The notes under the pieces are model-generated. The model was not told where the DNA came from. It ran no database searches and saw only the letters and a list, made by a program, of their open reading frames with translations. Source: Mesorhizobium shangrilense (GTDB taxonomy: Bacteria > Pseudomonadota > Alphaproteobacteria > Rhizobiales > Rhizobiaceae). Taken from it: DNA of 64,000 bases. The translations under genes were made by a program, and so were the position numbers. Below, one piece after another: positions 11,377-20,501 of the stretch; position 1 is the stretch's first letter, and each line of letters starts with the position of its first letter. The stretch covers positions 2,051,501 to 2,115,500 of the forward strand of contig NZ_JAQGPN010000001.1 of NCBI RefSeq assembly GCF_028826155.1, in the 5' to 3' direction.

Positions 11377-12549
11377 ATGCGGTTTGTATCGGGTACGTCC
11401 TGGGCGGTCGCCTGCGTGTTCGCTATTGCAGCATTGCTGTCGGCATGCAGCAAGGAGAACTCCTATGTACCGCCGCCGCCTCCAAAAGTGGAAGTTGCGC
11501 TGCCGCTCAAGGAGACGGTGACGCCCTATCTCTACGCGACCGGCAACACGACTGCGGTGAACTCGACGCCGCTCGTGGCCCGGGTGTCGGGCTTTATCCA
11601 GGAGATCGACTACAAGGACGGCGCAGCGGTCAAGGCCGGCACCCGGCTGTTCCTGATCGAGCCTGAGCCCTACGAGCTGGCGCTGGAGCAGGCCGAGGCC
11701 GGGCAGGCTTCGTCCGCCGCATCGGCCAAGCAGTCCGCCACCGAGATGAAGCGGCAGCAGGACCTGCTCGCGCAGAAAGTGGTCTCCGCGTCGAGCTTCG
11801 ACCAGGCCTCCGCCGCAGCCGCGGTCGACGTCGCCAAGCAGCAGCAGTCGGCCGTCGACGTCAAGCAGGCCCAACTCAATTTGAGCTACACCGAGGTGAA
11901 GGCGCCGTTCGACGGCATCGTCACGGCCCGCCAGGTGTCGATCGGACAGCTGGTCGGCGGGGCCGATCCCACCACGCTCGCAACGATCGTCCAGCTCGAT
12001 CCGATCTACGTCAACTTCAACGTCAGCGAACAGGACGTGCTGCGCGTGCGCGCCGACCTCGCCAAGCGAGGGCTCGCCATGCCCGACCTGACCAAGACAA
12101 AGGTCGACGTCGAGGTGGGACTGCAGACCGAGACCGGATTTCCGCACAAGGGAACGCTGGACTACGCCGCGCCAGAGGTAAACGCGTCCACCGGCACGCT
12201 GGCCGTGCGCGCGGTGTTCGAGAACGCGGCTCGCATGCTCCTGCCGGGCTATTTCGTCCGCGTGCGGGTGCCGCTGCTCAAGGAGCCGGACATGCTGCTC
12301 GTCCCCGACCGGGCGATCGGCAGCGACCAGAGCGGCCGCTACGTGCTGGTGGCCGGCAAGGACGACGTCGTCGAGCAGCGCACCGTCGAGATCGGCCAGC
12401 TCGTCGGCAACCTCAGGGTGATCATGTCGGGCATCAAGGAGGACGACCGCGTGGTCATCTCCGGACTGCTCACCGCCGTGCCCGGCCAGAAGATCGAGCC
12501 GCAGACGAAGACGCTCGAGACGGCCGCCGCGGACGGCGCCGCGCAATGA
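11377..12549 (+). CDS. RND efflux periplasmic adaptor (MFP/HlyD family)
   Basis: A 390-residue lipoprotein (lipobox LLSAC, lipid Cys about residue 28) that bridges the inner-membrane RND pump and an outer-membrane channel. Visible features are a beta-barrel/lipoyl part (ARVSGFIQEIDYKDGAAVKAGTRLFLIEP), an alpha-hairpin rich in Ala/Gln (about residues 105-165), a second lipoyl half (LSYTEVKAPFDGIVTARQVSIGQLV) and a membrane-proximal domain. GGAGGGG precedes the ATG. Its TGA overlaps the ATG of the pump gene (ATGA). No outer-membrane factor gene follows, so the channel must be encoded elsewhere. Confidence 0.93.
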   Translation: MRFVSGTSWAVACVFAIAALLSACSKENSYVPPPPPKVEVALPLKETVTPYLYATGNTTAVNSTPLVARVSGFIQEIDYKDGAAVKAGTRLFLIEPEPYELALEQAEAGQASSAASAKQSATEMKRQQDLLAQKVVSASSFDQASAAAAVDVAKQQQSAVDVKQAQLNLSYTEVKAPFDGIVTARQVSIGQLVGGADPTTLATIVQLDPIYVNFNVSEQDVLRVRADLAKRGLAMPDLTKTKVDVEVGLQTETGFPHKGTLDYAAPEVNASTGTLAVRAVFENAARMLLPGYFVRVRVPLLKEPDMLLVPDRAIGSDQSGRYVLVAGKDDVVEQRTVEIGQLVGNLRVIMSGIKEDDRVVISGLLTAVPGQKIEPQTKTLETAAADGAAQ

Positions 12550-15500
12550 TCTCCAAATTCTTCATCGAGCGTCCCGTCCTGGCGAACGTCATCGCCATCC
12601 TGATGGTCGTCATCGGCATCGTATCGCTGATTTCGCTACCGGTGGCGCAGTATCCGAACGTCGTGCCGCCGACCGTCTCGGTGACCACCCGCTATCCGGG
12701 GGCCAGCGCGCGCACCGTGATCGACACCGTCGCGCTGCCGATCGAGCAGCAGGTCAACGGCGTCGAGGACATGATCTACATGCAGTCGTTCGGCGCGTCG
12801 GACGGCAGCTACAGCCTGACCGTGACCTTCGCCATCGGCACCGACCTCGACAAGGCCCAGGTGCTGGTGCAGAACCGGGTGTCCGCCGCCATGGCGGGAT
12901 TGCCGCAATCCGTGCAGGTGCAGGGCGTCAACGTCCAGAAGCGATCGAACGCGATCCTGGAAATCGTGACGCTGACCTCGCCGGACGGGAAGTATGACAG
13001 TCTCTATCTCAGCAACTACGCGACGATACGCCTGAAGGACGAGATCGCGCGCGTGCCGGGCGTCGGCAGCGTCACGGTGTTCGGCGCCGGGCAGTATTCG
13101 ATGCGCATCTGGCTCGACCCGGAGAAGATGCAGGCGCGCGGGCTCACCGTGCAGGACGTGATGCAGGCGCTGAGCCAGCAGAGCGAGCAGGTGACCGCAG
13201 GGCAGGTCGGGGCGCCGCCGACGCCGAACGGCCAGTCGTTCCAGTACACGATCGAGGTTTCGAGCCGGCTCGACGACCCCGAACAGTTCAGCAACGTGAT
13301 CGTGAAGACCGGCGCGGACGGCGCGCTGACGCGCGTGCGCGACGTCGGCCGCGTGGAACTTGGCGCGCAGACCTACGGGCAGTACTTCAACCTCGACGGC
13401 CAGCAGGCGGCGGGCATGGCCATTTTCCTCGCGCCGGGGGCCAATGCGCTGGAGGTGGCGGAAAGGGTCGCGGCGCGAATGGAGCCGCTGGCGCGCGAGT
13501 TCCCGCAGGGCGTGACCTACTCGATCCCGTTCGACACCACGATCTTCGTCGGCCAGGCGATCCACGAGGTCTACAAGACGCTGATCGAAGCGGCCGTGCT
13601 GGTGCTGATCGTCATCCTCGTCTTCCTGCAGGACTGGCGGGCGATGCTGGTGCCGGCGACGACGGTGCCGGTGACCATCATCGGCGCGTTCGCCGCGATG
13701 GCCGCACTCGGGTTCTCGGTCAACCTGTCGACCCTGTTCGCCATCGTGCTCGCCATCGGCATCGTCGTCGACGACGCCATCGTGGTGGTCGAGGGCGCCG
13801 CCCACAACATGGAAAAGGGCATGTCCGGCCACGACGCCGCGATCGCCGCCATGAACGTGCTGTTCGGGCCGATCGTCGGCATCACGCTGGTGCTGATGGC
13901 GGTGTTCCTGCCGGCCGCCTTCCTGCCCGGCCTGACGGGCCAGATGTATGCGCAGTTTGCGCTGGTGATCGCCGCGACCGCACTGATCAGCGCCATCAAC
14001 GCGGCGACGCTGAAGCCGACGCAATGCGCGATGTGGCTGCGGCCGCCCGTGCCGCCTGACCAGCGCAACATCTTCTCGCGCGGCTTCAATGCCGTCTACC
14101 AGCGCTGCGAGAACGGCTATGCGCGGCTGATCGGGGCGATGGTGCGCCGCAGCGGCGTCATGGTCCTGATCGCGCTGGCGATCATCGGCGCGGCCGGCTA
14201 CGGCATATCGCGCGTGCCGACCGGCTTCATCCCGGTCGAGGACCAGGGATATATGCTCGCCACCGTCCAGCTGCCGGACGCCGCCGCGCTGGAGCGCACG
14301 CAGGCGACGCTGCAGGAGGTGACGAAGATCGCCAAGGCGACGCCGGGGGTCGACCAGGTGGTGACGATCGCCGGCGTCTCGCCGCTCGACAACAACGCGC
14401 CGCTGGCCAACGCGGGCGTCGCCTACATCGTCCTCAAGGACTGGTCGGAGCGCGGCGAGGGCGAGGACCTGCTGTCGCTCTATACGGCGCTGAACAGGAG
14501 CATGTCCGACCTGCCGGACGGGCGCGTGCTGGTGCTGCCGCCGCCGCCGATCCAGGGCATCGGCAACGCCGCCGGCTTCTCGATGGTGATCGAGGTGCGC
14601 GACGGCAGCTTCGATCTCGCCAAGCTGCAGAGCGCGGTCAACGCGGTGGTGAAGACGGCCGAGACGCAGTCGGGCATCCAGCGCGTGTCGGCTCCGTTCC
14701 GCGCCGGCGTCCCGCAATACCAGGTCGAGATCGATCGCGAAAAGGTCCAGCGCGTCGGCCTCACCACGGACGAGGTGTTCCAGACCCTGGCCGGCTATCT
14801 GGGCTCCAGCTATGTCAGCCAGTTCAACAAGTTCGGGCGCGTGTTCCAGATCTATGTGCAGGGCGACGCCCAGTTCCGCCTGACGCCCGACGACATCACC
14901 CGTCTCACCGTGCGCAACCAGAACGGCGACATGATCCCGCTCGGGACGCTGCTGACGATCACCCCGGCGGTCGGGCCATCGGTGATCAGCCTTTACAACC
15001 TCTACCCATCGGCTTCGATCAGCGGCGTGCAGTCAGCCGGGTTTTCCTCGGGCGACGCGATCAAGCTGATGGAGGAGGTGGCGGACGACGTGCTGCCGCC
15101 CGGAACCGGCTTCGACTGGACGGCGCTGACTTTTCAGGAAAAACTCGTCGCCAACCAGATCTACTTCGTGTTCGGCATGGCGTTGCTGCTCGTCTACCTG
15201 GTGCTGGCCGGGCAATACGAGAGCTGGCTCGCCCCGATCTCGATCCTGCTTGCGGCGCCGCTTTCGCTGGTCGGGCCGACGCTGGTGCTCACCGGGGTGG
15301 GCCTCGACAACAACCTCTATGTCCAGATCGGCCTCATCCTGCTCATCGCCCTGTCGGCGAAGAACGCCATCCTCATCGTCGAGGTGGCGCGCGAGATGCG
15401 CGCCGCCGGCAAGCCGATCATCGAGTCGGCGATCGAGGCGGCGCGCTCCCGCTTCCGGCCGATCCTGATGACCTCGTTCGCCTTCATCCTCGGCGTCTTT

Positions 15501-15701
15501 CCGCTGGTGGTGGCGACGGGCGCCGGCGCCAGCGCCCGCAAGTCGATCGGCGTCACGGTGTTTTCCGGCATGATCGCCTCGACCTGCCTCGCCGTGCTGT
15601 TCGTGCCGTCGTTCTTCGTCGTCATGCAGCGCTTCGAGGAGTGGCGCGCGGAGCGAGCCGGAAAGCGGAAAGCCGCGGGCGCGATGCCTCCTGCAGAATA
15701 G
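12546..15701 (+). CDS. RND multidrug efflux permease (HAE1 family)
   Basis: A 1051-residue proton-driven inner-membrane pump of the AcrB/MexF type. It starts MISKFFIERPVLANVIAILMV, the usual first membrane helix. The proton-relay Asp pair is visible in AIGIVVDDAIVVVE (TM4), with the partner Lys expected in LIALSAKNAILIVE (TM10). Two large periplasmic loops follow TM1 and TM7, and twelve membrane segments can be traced. Length is normal for the family. It is translationally coupled to the adaptor. Substrates cannot be told from sequence; drugs, bile salts or flavonoids are family possibilities. Confidence 0.95.
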   Translation: MISKFFIERPVLANVIAILMVVIGIVSLISLPVAQYPNVVPPTVSVTTRYPGASARTVIDTVALPIEQQVNGVEDMIYMQSFGASDGSYSLTVTFAIGTDLDKAQVLVQNRVSAAMAGLPQSVQVQGVNVQKRSNAILEIVTLTSPDGKYDSLYLSNYATIRLKDEIARVPGVGSVTVFGAGQYSMRIWLDPEKMQARGLTVQDVMQALSQQSEQVTAGQVGAPPTPNGQSFQYTIEVSSRLDDPEQFSNVIVKTGADGALTRVRDVGRVELGAQTYGQYFNLDGQQAAGMAIFLAPGANALEVAERVAARMEPLAREFPQGVTYSIPFDTTIFVGQAIHEVYKTLIEAAVLVLIVILVFLQDWRAMLVPATTVPVTIIGAFAAMAALGFSVNLSTLFAIVLAIGIVVDDAIVVVEGAAHNMEKGMSGHDAAIAAMNVLFGPIVGITLVLMAVFLPAAFLPGLTGQMYAQFALVIAATALISAINAATLKPTQCAMWLRPPVPPDQRNIFSRGFNAVYQRCENGYARLIGAMVRRSGVMVLIALAIIGAAGYGISRVPTGFIPVEDQGYMLATVQLPDAAALERTQATLQEVTKIAKATPGVDQVVTIAGVSPLDNNAPLANAGVAYIVLKDWSERGEGEDLLSLYTALNRSMSDLPDGRVLVLPPPPIQGIGNAAGFSMVIEVRDGSFDLAKLQSAVNAVVKTAETQSGIQRVSAPFRAGVPQYQVEIDREKVQRVGLTTDEVFQTLAGYLGSSYVSQFNKFGRVFQIYVQGDAQFRLTPDDITRLTVRNQNGDMIPLGTLLTITPAVGPSVISLYNLYPSASISGVQSAGFSSGDAIKLMEEVADDVLPPGTGFDWTALTFQEKLVANQIYFVFGMALLLVYLVLAGQYESWLAPISILLAAPLSLVGPTLVLTGVGLDNNLYVQIGLILLIALSAKNAILIVEVAREMRAAGKPIIESAIEAARSRFRPILMTSFAFILGVFPLVVATGAGASARKSIGVTVFSGMIASTCLAVLFVPSFFVVMQRFEEWRAERAGKRKAAGAMPPAE

Positions 15702-16091
15702 GCCGTAAACTCCCTAATGCGGAATGACCAGGATGGGGTGGGAAGCGGGCTGGCAGGTTCGGGCGGCTGAGTTGGGAACCGGCCATTTAGGTGGCCGCCG
15801 CACTTGGACCGCAACGCGCCCCCATTCCGGTCGTTGCTAGGCAGACTGATCGCTCTCGAAACGTGCCGTTCATTCACCTGCCCGGTGAACTCTCCCGATC
15901 GTACAACATAGCCCGTTTGAGACCATCTCGACACTGGCGCTGGATGATTTGGGTGCCCAGATGGGAAACTAAGAAGCCGCTTGAGGCCCATCGCGCCCAT
16001 TGGTGGCGTGATGTCATCCCATCCGAAAATGCTCGGGAAAAGCTGAGTTACCTGTGGAGACGCCCCGTTACCGCATTTATGCTTTTCCACC
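15702..16091. other. intergenic region upstream of NACHT-nuclease gene
   Basis: 390 bases without a convincing gene. A 113-codon frame at 15791-16132 overlaps the next gene and resembles no family I know. No ribosome site is seen before the ATG at 16092. The stretch may hold the promoter of the NACHT gene and the left boundary of an acquired segment. Confidence 0.35.
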
Positions 16092-19000
16092 ATGGAGCAA
16101 GGCTACATAGAGCGCAGTCTACAACTCGGTGACACGATCATCTCCGAGGAAGATTTGCTGTCGAAATACGAAATCGTCCTTGTCCTGGCCGAGCCTGGTG
16201 CCGGGAAATCCGAGCTTCTCCGCAGCCTAGCAGCCCGAACGGGCACCGCGCCAATCCGGGCGAGTTTGTTTCGGCACCGCGAAATTCTGGCGGGCGTCCC
16301 TGCACTCGTGATCGATGCCCTCGACGAACTCGCAAAGATCGATCAATCGGCCATCGATCAGGTAATCGAGAAAGCCCGGGCGACAGGTGGCAGCCGCGTT
16401 GTCATGGCCTCACGGTCGAGCGAGTGGGACACGCAGCGCACGCACCTTCTCAAGGAAGCCTTTGGCATAGAACCTGCCGTCATCCGGCTACAGCCATTCA
16501 CACGAGAAGAGCAAAAAGCCCTCTTCGGGCAGCACGTTCCCGGAGAGGACTTTGCCTGTTTTAGCGAGGAAGTCGAGCGGTTCGAGTTGTCGCCGCTCTT
16601 GGGCAACCCGCAGTTTTTGAAGCTGTTCGCAGATGCCTATGTCAGGCGCGGGAGACAGCTCGTCTCTAAACGGCAAATCTTTGTGGACGCCATCGAGAAG
16701 CTCGCATCCGAGTCCAGCTCGTCGGAATGGCAAAGAAGCCGTCCACCTATCGAAAACATCCTCACCATCGCCGAGGAACTCTTTGCGAAGACGATGCTCG
16801 CTGGAGCCAGCGGACTCTCCGTTGCAGACAGCAATGATCGGGATTTTCCCTACCTGTTTTCGCTCAGCGCGGCAAATACAGGTACGGTGACTCTCGCACT
16901 CAATACGCGCCTCTTCAAACCCACAAACGAAGTGACCAACCACGAGCCGGTGCACCGGATCGTCGCCGAATACTGCGCCGCCAGATATCTGGTCCGCCGC
17001 GCAGAGGATAAGGCCGACAATCTCATGCTCAGCCGCGTCTTGTCAGTCGTTGCTCCCAGCAATGTCGTCCGTGACGAACTTCGCGGACTGCTTGGTTGGA
17101 TGGCCTCGCTCGGCAATCCGCAGACACAGGAAGCCTGCATACGGATCGACCCCTATGCGGTGTTGGCCAACGGGGACCCGTCGCAGCTTTCCTCCTCCTC
17201 TAAACGCCTTTTGCTGAAGGAGCTTCAGGAACTGTCCGAAGTCGACCCGTATTTTCGGCGAAGTGACGCATGGCGTCGTTTCAGCGTGGCCGGACTGCTT
17301 ACCCCGGAAATCGTGGTGGACGTTCGAACGGCACTGTCGGGGAGTGGAACTTCATCGGATCTTCGCAACCTCCTTCTGGAGTTGCTGGACGGATCGGCGA
17401 TTGCATCGCAATTGGCCGATACCCTTCGCGATATCGTTCTTGATCCGAGCATGAACGTATACACCCGCATCAGGGCGCAGCGTATCCTGGTCGGTTTTGA
17501 ATCCTACAACCACACCTCGCTTACCGAGGCGCTGGTGGGCAAAGGCGATTCCCCCTCGCTGCGCATCGCTGTCGAAAGCGTCGAAATTCTCTGGAAATCG
17601 ATTGAACTGCCGACGATCATCGCCCTCCTGAGGGGGGTCGGTAAAAAGACATCCAAGAGGACGCACGAGGACAGCGACTCCCGATTCAACCTTCGCTATC
17701 AGACGAAGCAGATGATAGCCGGGTTTGATCTGGCGACCACAGTCGCGCTACTCGATGACCTGACGAACGATCTGCAATGCACATGCGGCAAGTCGCGATC
17801 TTACCAATGCGAGTGCCGACCTGGCCCGAGCAAGATCGTCGGATCGCTGCTCGATCGATATTTCGAGTTGGCTGACGGCCCCTACGATCCACAGCGTGTG
17901 TGGCGCTGGACGCAGCACCTCATCTTTCCCGATCACCAGTCGCCCGAGAATTGCACTGCGATCAAGCGCCTTCAGGAGGAGGACGGGTTGCGACGCGCCA
18001 TCTACCTTATCGCGATGACCGAACTCCCCGACAAACAAGCGGTTTGGGAGGCGCGCACGCGCTTTTGGAGCAACGTTGGCCATGCCGGACTCCGGATGAA
18101 ATCGGAAGACCTGTTTGCGATCACGTCGGAAGCATTTGCGGCCGGAAATCTGGCTCTCTGGGCTGGTTTCTACGCAAGTCACAATGCCTGGTCGGAAAAC
18201 AAGGAACCCGATCCACTTAGGGCTCATCTGCGCAATCACGCACGCAGCGATCCGCGATTCTTAAGAATCTGGGCGGACCTTGAAAGATGCTCACGCAAGC
18301 ATCGTTCCGAGCAGCAGGATCGATGGCCCCGTCGGCAGCGTCGCTGGCAACTTCGGGAAAGCGCCGCGAAAGAAAACAGGGCCAACTTCTTCCGCGAAAA
18401 CAGAGCGCGTATCGAAGCCGGACAGCATTGGGGCGCGCTTCGTGACATCGCCGATTGCTACATGCTCGAACCGGACAAGCTGGCAGAGTTTCTCGATGAT
18501 GCTGGAACGGCGGATATTGCGCTTTGCAACGCGTTTCCCCTGTTGGCTCCGGATACGCCAACCCTGGCGACGCTCAGTGCAGACCGACTGGTGGTGACAC
18601 GCGTGCTTCATGCTGCGTGCCTTGCGACTTTCCGCAGAGACCGGACTTTGGAACGCGTCGATCTCGATGGCCTGAGGGCAGTCAAAACTGATGTGGGCGG
18701 TTATCAGGGCTATCGCGATGGCGAGGGCGATGCGTTCGAGGCTGAAATCGATCGCCTGATATTTTCAGGCGATGGCGATGTAGAGGCGTTTGTGCGCGCC
18801 TTCATCGAGCCCCAGCTATCACATTCACCGGATGCCGCCACGGATGTTGGCTGGCTGAACCACAAAGCGGCATTCCGAACGCTCCGATCGTATTTGCCGC
18901 TTGAGTGGCTGACGCGATTTCCGTCCATGCCGCACAACGCACGCGACACGTTATTTAATCTTGCCGCCGAGCATGGCGACCGAGTTGCTCTCAACGCGCT

Positions 19001-20084
19001 TATTTTGTCGCGATGTGAAGAGGTTCAGTTAGAGCATCGCGATGAGAACGGCGACCGCCACGGACCCAGCGCATTCTGGTTGCTGCGAGGCTTCTTCTTC
19101 CTCTCTGATCCTCCCGAGCCAATCTGGGCATATATGAGGAGCGACCCCAATGTCCTCCTGTCCATCGAGCACTTCGCCGGACGAATGTCACGCGACGAGC
19201 ATCGCGGCTGGCCGACGCTCTCGGCGAACAAGGTATTCGGCATCCTTGATATCTTTATCGCTGCGTGGCCCAAGGTGCATCTGCCCAGCAGTTGGGGTTC
19301 TTGCTCGCCGGACGGAGAAAGAGCATATCGCTTTCTCACTGAAGTGATCTATACCATCAGCCGCGACGAACCGCAGAACGCGCTTGCCGCGCTCGACGGA
19401 ATTCTGGCTGATCCAAGATTCACGGCATTTCATGCCGAGGCGAAAAGCCTTAAGGCCGCCGCCCTGCGCAAGAGAGCACTCCAGGCCTTCGAGCCACCTT
19501 CGGTCGCTGCGGTGAATGAGTTGCTCAATCATAATCGCATCGCAACTGTGGAGGACCTTAGGACGGTGCTCGGGGAGGATTTTTCAGATTATCAGGCATG
19601 GCTTCGGCATGCTGAAACTAATCCACTTTCCGTGTTTCATCCGGGGGGAAACCGACTTGACGAGAACGGCTGCCGCGATCGTATCGTAGACCACCTCAAT
19701 GCCCAGATGCGCGCGCGGAATCTGTCGGTGGTGATCGAGCAGCATTTCGCGGATTCAAACAGATGCGACATTACGGCGGCTGCGATGATCGATGGAGCGC
19801 GGCACTTGCTCGTTGTCGAGGTCAAAGGTCAATGGCATCGCGAACTCTTCACCGCTGCGTCGGCGCAACTGCATGAGCGCTACAGCAGCCATCCCGATGC
19901 CGCACAACAGGGCATCTATCTCGTGCTGTGGTTCGGGCCTGCGGAATCCTTGGCGGGTCGTCAGACGCACGAAGTGAAATCACCGGCCGAACTGAAGGAC
20001 ATTATCGAGGAGAGAATTCCGCTCGACATCCGAGCTCTAATCGATGTGGTCGTGCTCGACCTTTCACTAAAATCACGGGCTTAA
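16092..20084 (+). CDS. NACHT/STAND-type P-loop NTPase with C-terminal PD-(D/E)XK-like nuclease motif
   Basis: 1330 residues. Near the N-terminus is a P-loop (EPGAGKSE, Lys39), a Walker B of NACHT style (ALVIDALDEL, residues 71-80) and a sensor segment VVMASRSSEW, followed by a winged-helix-like part and a long alpha-helical, probably repeat-rich, middle. A CxC-x7-CxC cluster (Cys563, 565, 573, 575) may bind zinc. At the C-terminus, Asp1226 and Glu1243-Val-Lys1245 fit a PD-(D/E)XK nuclease core, with an earlier Glu in the preceding helix. STAND ATPases of this kind act as intracellular sensors in bacterial immunity, usually with the effector at the N-terminus; here the putative effector is at the C-terminus. 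GC is below that of neighbours and no partner gene is present. The ATG at 16092 is the only ATG after the in-frame stop at 16044 but lacks a Shine-Dalgarno sequence. Confidence 0.75.
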   Translation: MEQGYIERSLQLGDTIISEEDLLSKYEIVLVLAEPGAGKSELLRSLAARTGTAPIRASLFRHREILAGVPALVIDALDELAKIDQSAIDQVIEKARATGGSRVVMASRSSEWDTQRTHLLKEAFGIEPAVIRLQPFTREEQKALFGQHVPGEDFACFSEEVERFELSPLLGNPQFLKLFADAYVRRGRQLVSKRQIFVDAIEKLASESSSSEWQRSRPPIENILTIAEELFAKTMLAGASGLSVADSNDRDFPYLFSLSAANTGTVTLALNTRLFKPTNEVTNHEPVHRIVAEYCAARYLVRRAEDKADNLMLSRVLSVVAPSNVVRDELRGLLGWMASLGNPQTQEACIRIDPYAVLANGDPSQLSSSSKRLLLKELQELSEVDPYFRRSDAWRRFSVAGLLTPEIVVDVRTALSGSGTSSDLRNLLLELLDGSAIASQLADTLRDIVLDPSMNVYTRIRAQRILVGFESYNHTSLTEALVGKGDSPSLRIAVESVEILWKSIELPTIIALLRGVGKKTSKRTHEDSDSRFNLRYQTKQMIAGFDLATTVALLDDLTNDLQCTCGKSRSYQCECRPGPSKIVGSLLDRYFELADGPYDPQRVWRWTQHLIFPDHQSPENCTAIKRLQEEDGLRRAIYLIAMTELPDKQAVWEARTRFWSNVGHAGLRMKSEDLFAITSEAFAAGNLALWAGFYASHNAWSENKEPDPLRAHLRNHARSDPRFLRIWADLERCSRKHRSEQQDRWPRRQRRWQLRESAAKENRANFFRENRARIEAGQHWGALRDIADCYMLEPDKLAEFLDDAGTADIALCNAFPLLAPDTPTLATLSADRLVVTRVLHAACLATFRRDRTLERVDLDGLRAVKTDVGGYQGYRDGEGDAFEAEIDRLIFSGDGDVEAFVRAFIEPQLSHSPDAATDVGWLNHKAAFRTLRSYLPLEWLTRFPSMPHNARDTLFNLAAEHGDRVALNALILSRCEEVQLEHRDENGDRHGPSAFWLLRGFFFLSDPPEPIWAYMRSDPNVLLSIEHFAGRMSRDEHRGWPTLSANKVFGILDIFIAAWPKVHLPSSWGSCSPDGERAYRFLTEVIYTISRDEPQNALAALDGILADPRFTAFHAEAKSLKAAALRKRALQAFEPPSVAAVNELLNHNRIATVEDLRTVLGEDFSDYQAWLRHAETNPLSVFHPGGNRLDENGCRDRIVDHLNAQMRARNLSVVIEQHFADSNRCDITAAAMIDGARHLLVVEVKGQWHRELFTAASAQLHERYSSHPDAAQQGIYLVLWFGPAESLAGRQTHEVKSPAELKDIIEERIPLDIRALIDVVVLDLSLKSRA

Positions 20085-20501
20085 TTCTGCTGGGCCGCTG
20101 ATACAAACGCAGGCAGAACGATGATATATCCCTAGCACAATATTCGCCCCTAAACGCGAAGAGCACTACCGCTCCAGTGACAGAAACGACGCACTTTCCC
20201 GCGAGGCCGTCCGGCAGTTGCGAGCCTCTGACAAATTTTCTCTGGCGAGAAAGAAGCTGTGATTCAAGCAGCATCTTGATAGCGACGGCAGGTTTCAGCT
20301 TCCGGCACAATCGAACGAACGGCGGGGTGGGGGCGAAAGCAGACCAGGGAAACTTTGCCCGATCACGCAGATCCAGAATCTGATTCAGCGTTGGCATGAG
20401 CCGATATGATCTGGCTGACGTCGAATGGTGAGCGATCCAGCCGATATGGCCCAAGCAAAATGGTCCAGCGGGCCTCGGGATCGCGACACCGGCAGACCTG
20501 C
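20085..20501. other. convergent intergenic region
   Basis: 417 bases between the NACHT-nuclease gene and the CHASE2 cyclase, which converge here. Composition is lower in GC than to the right. I see no clear terminator, repeat or conserved small gene; short frames present have no family resemblance. Confidence 0.4.

Noticed and set aside
12636..14717. 693-codon open frame on the minus strand
   Set aside because: Antisense shadow of the RND permease, rich in Arg, His and Asp, with no domain.
15791..16132. 113-codon frame before the NACHT-like gene
   Set aside because: Overlaps the real gene by 41 bases, has a GTG start without ribosome site and no recognisable fold. Kept only as a possible coupled leader.
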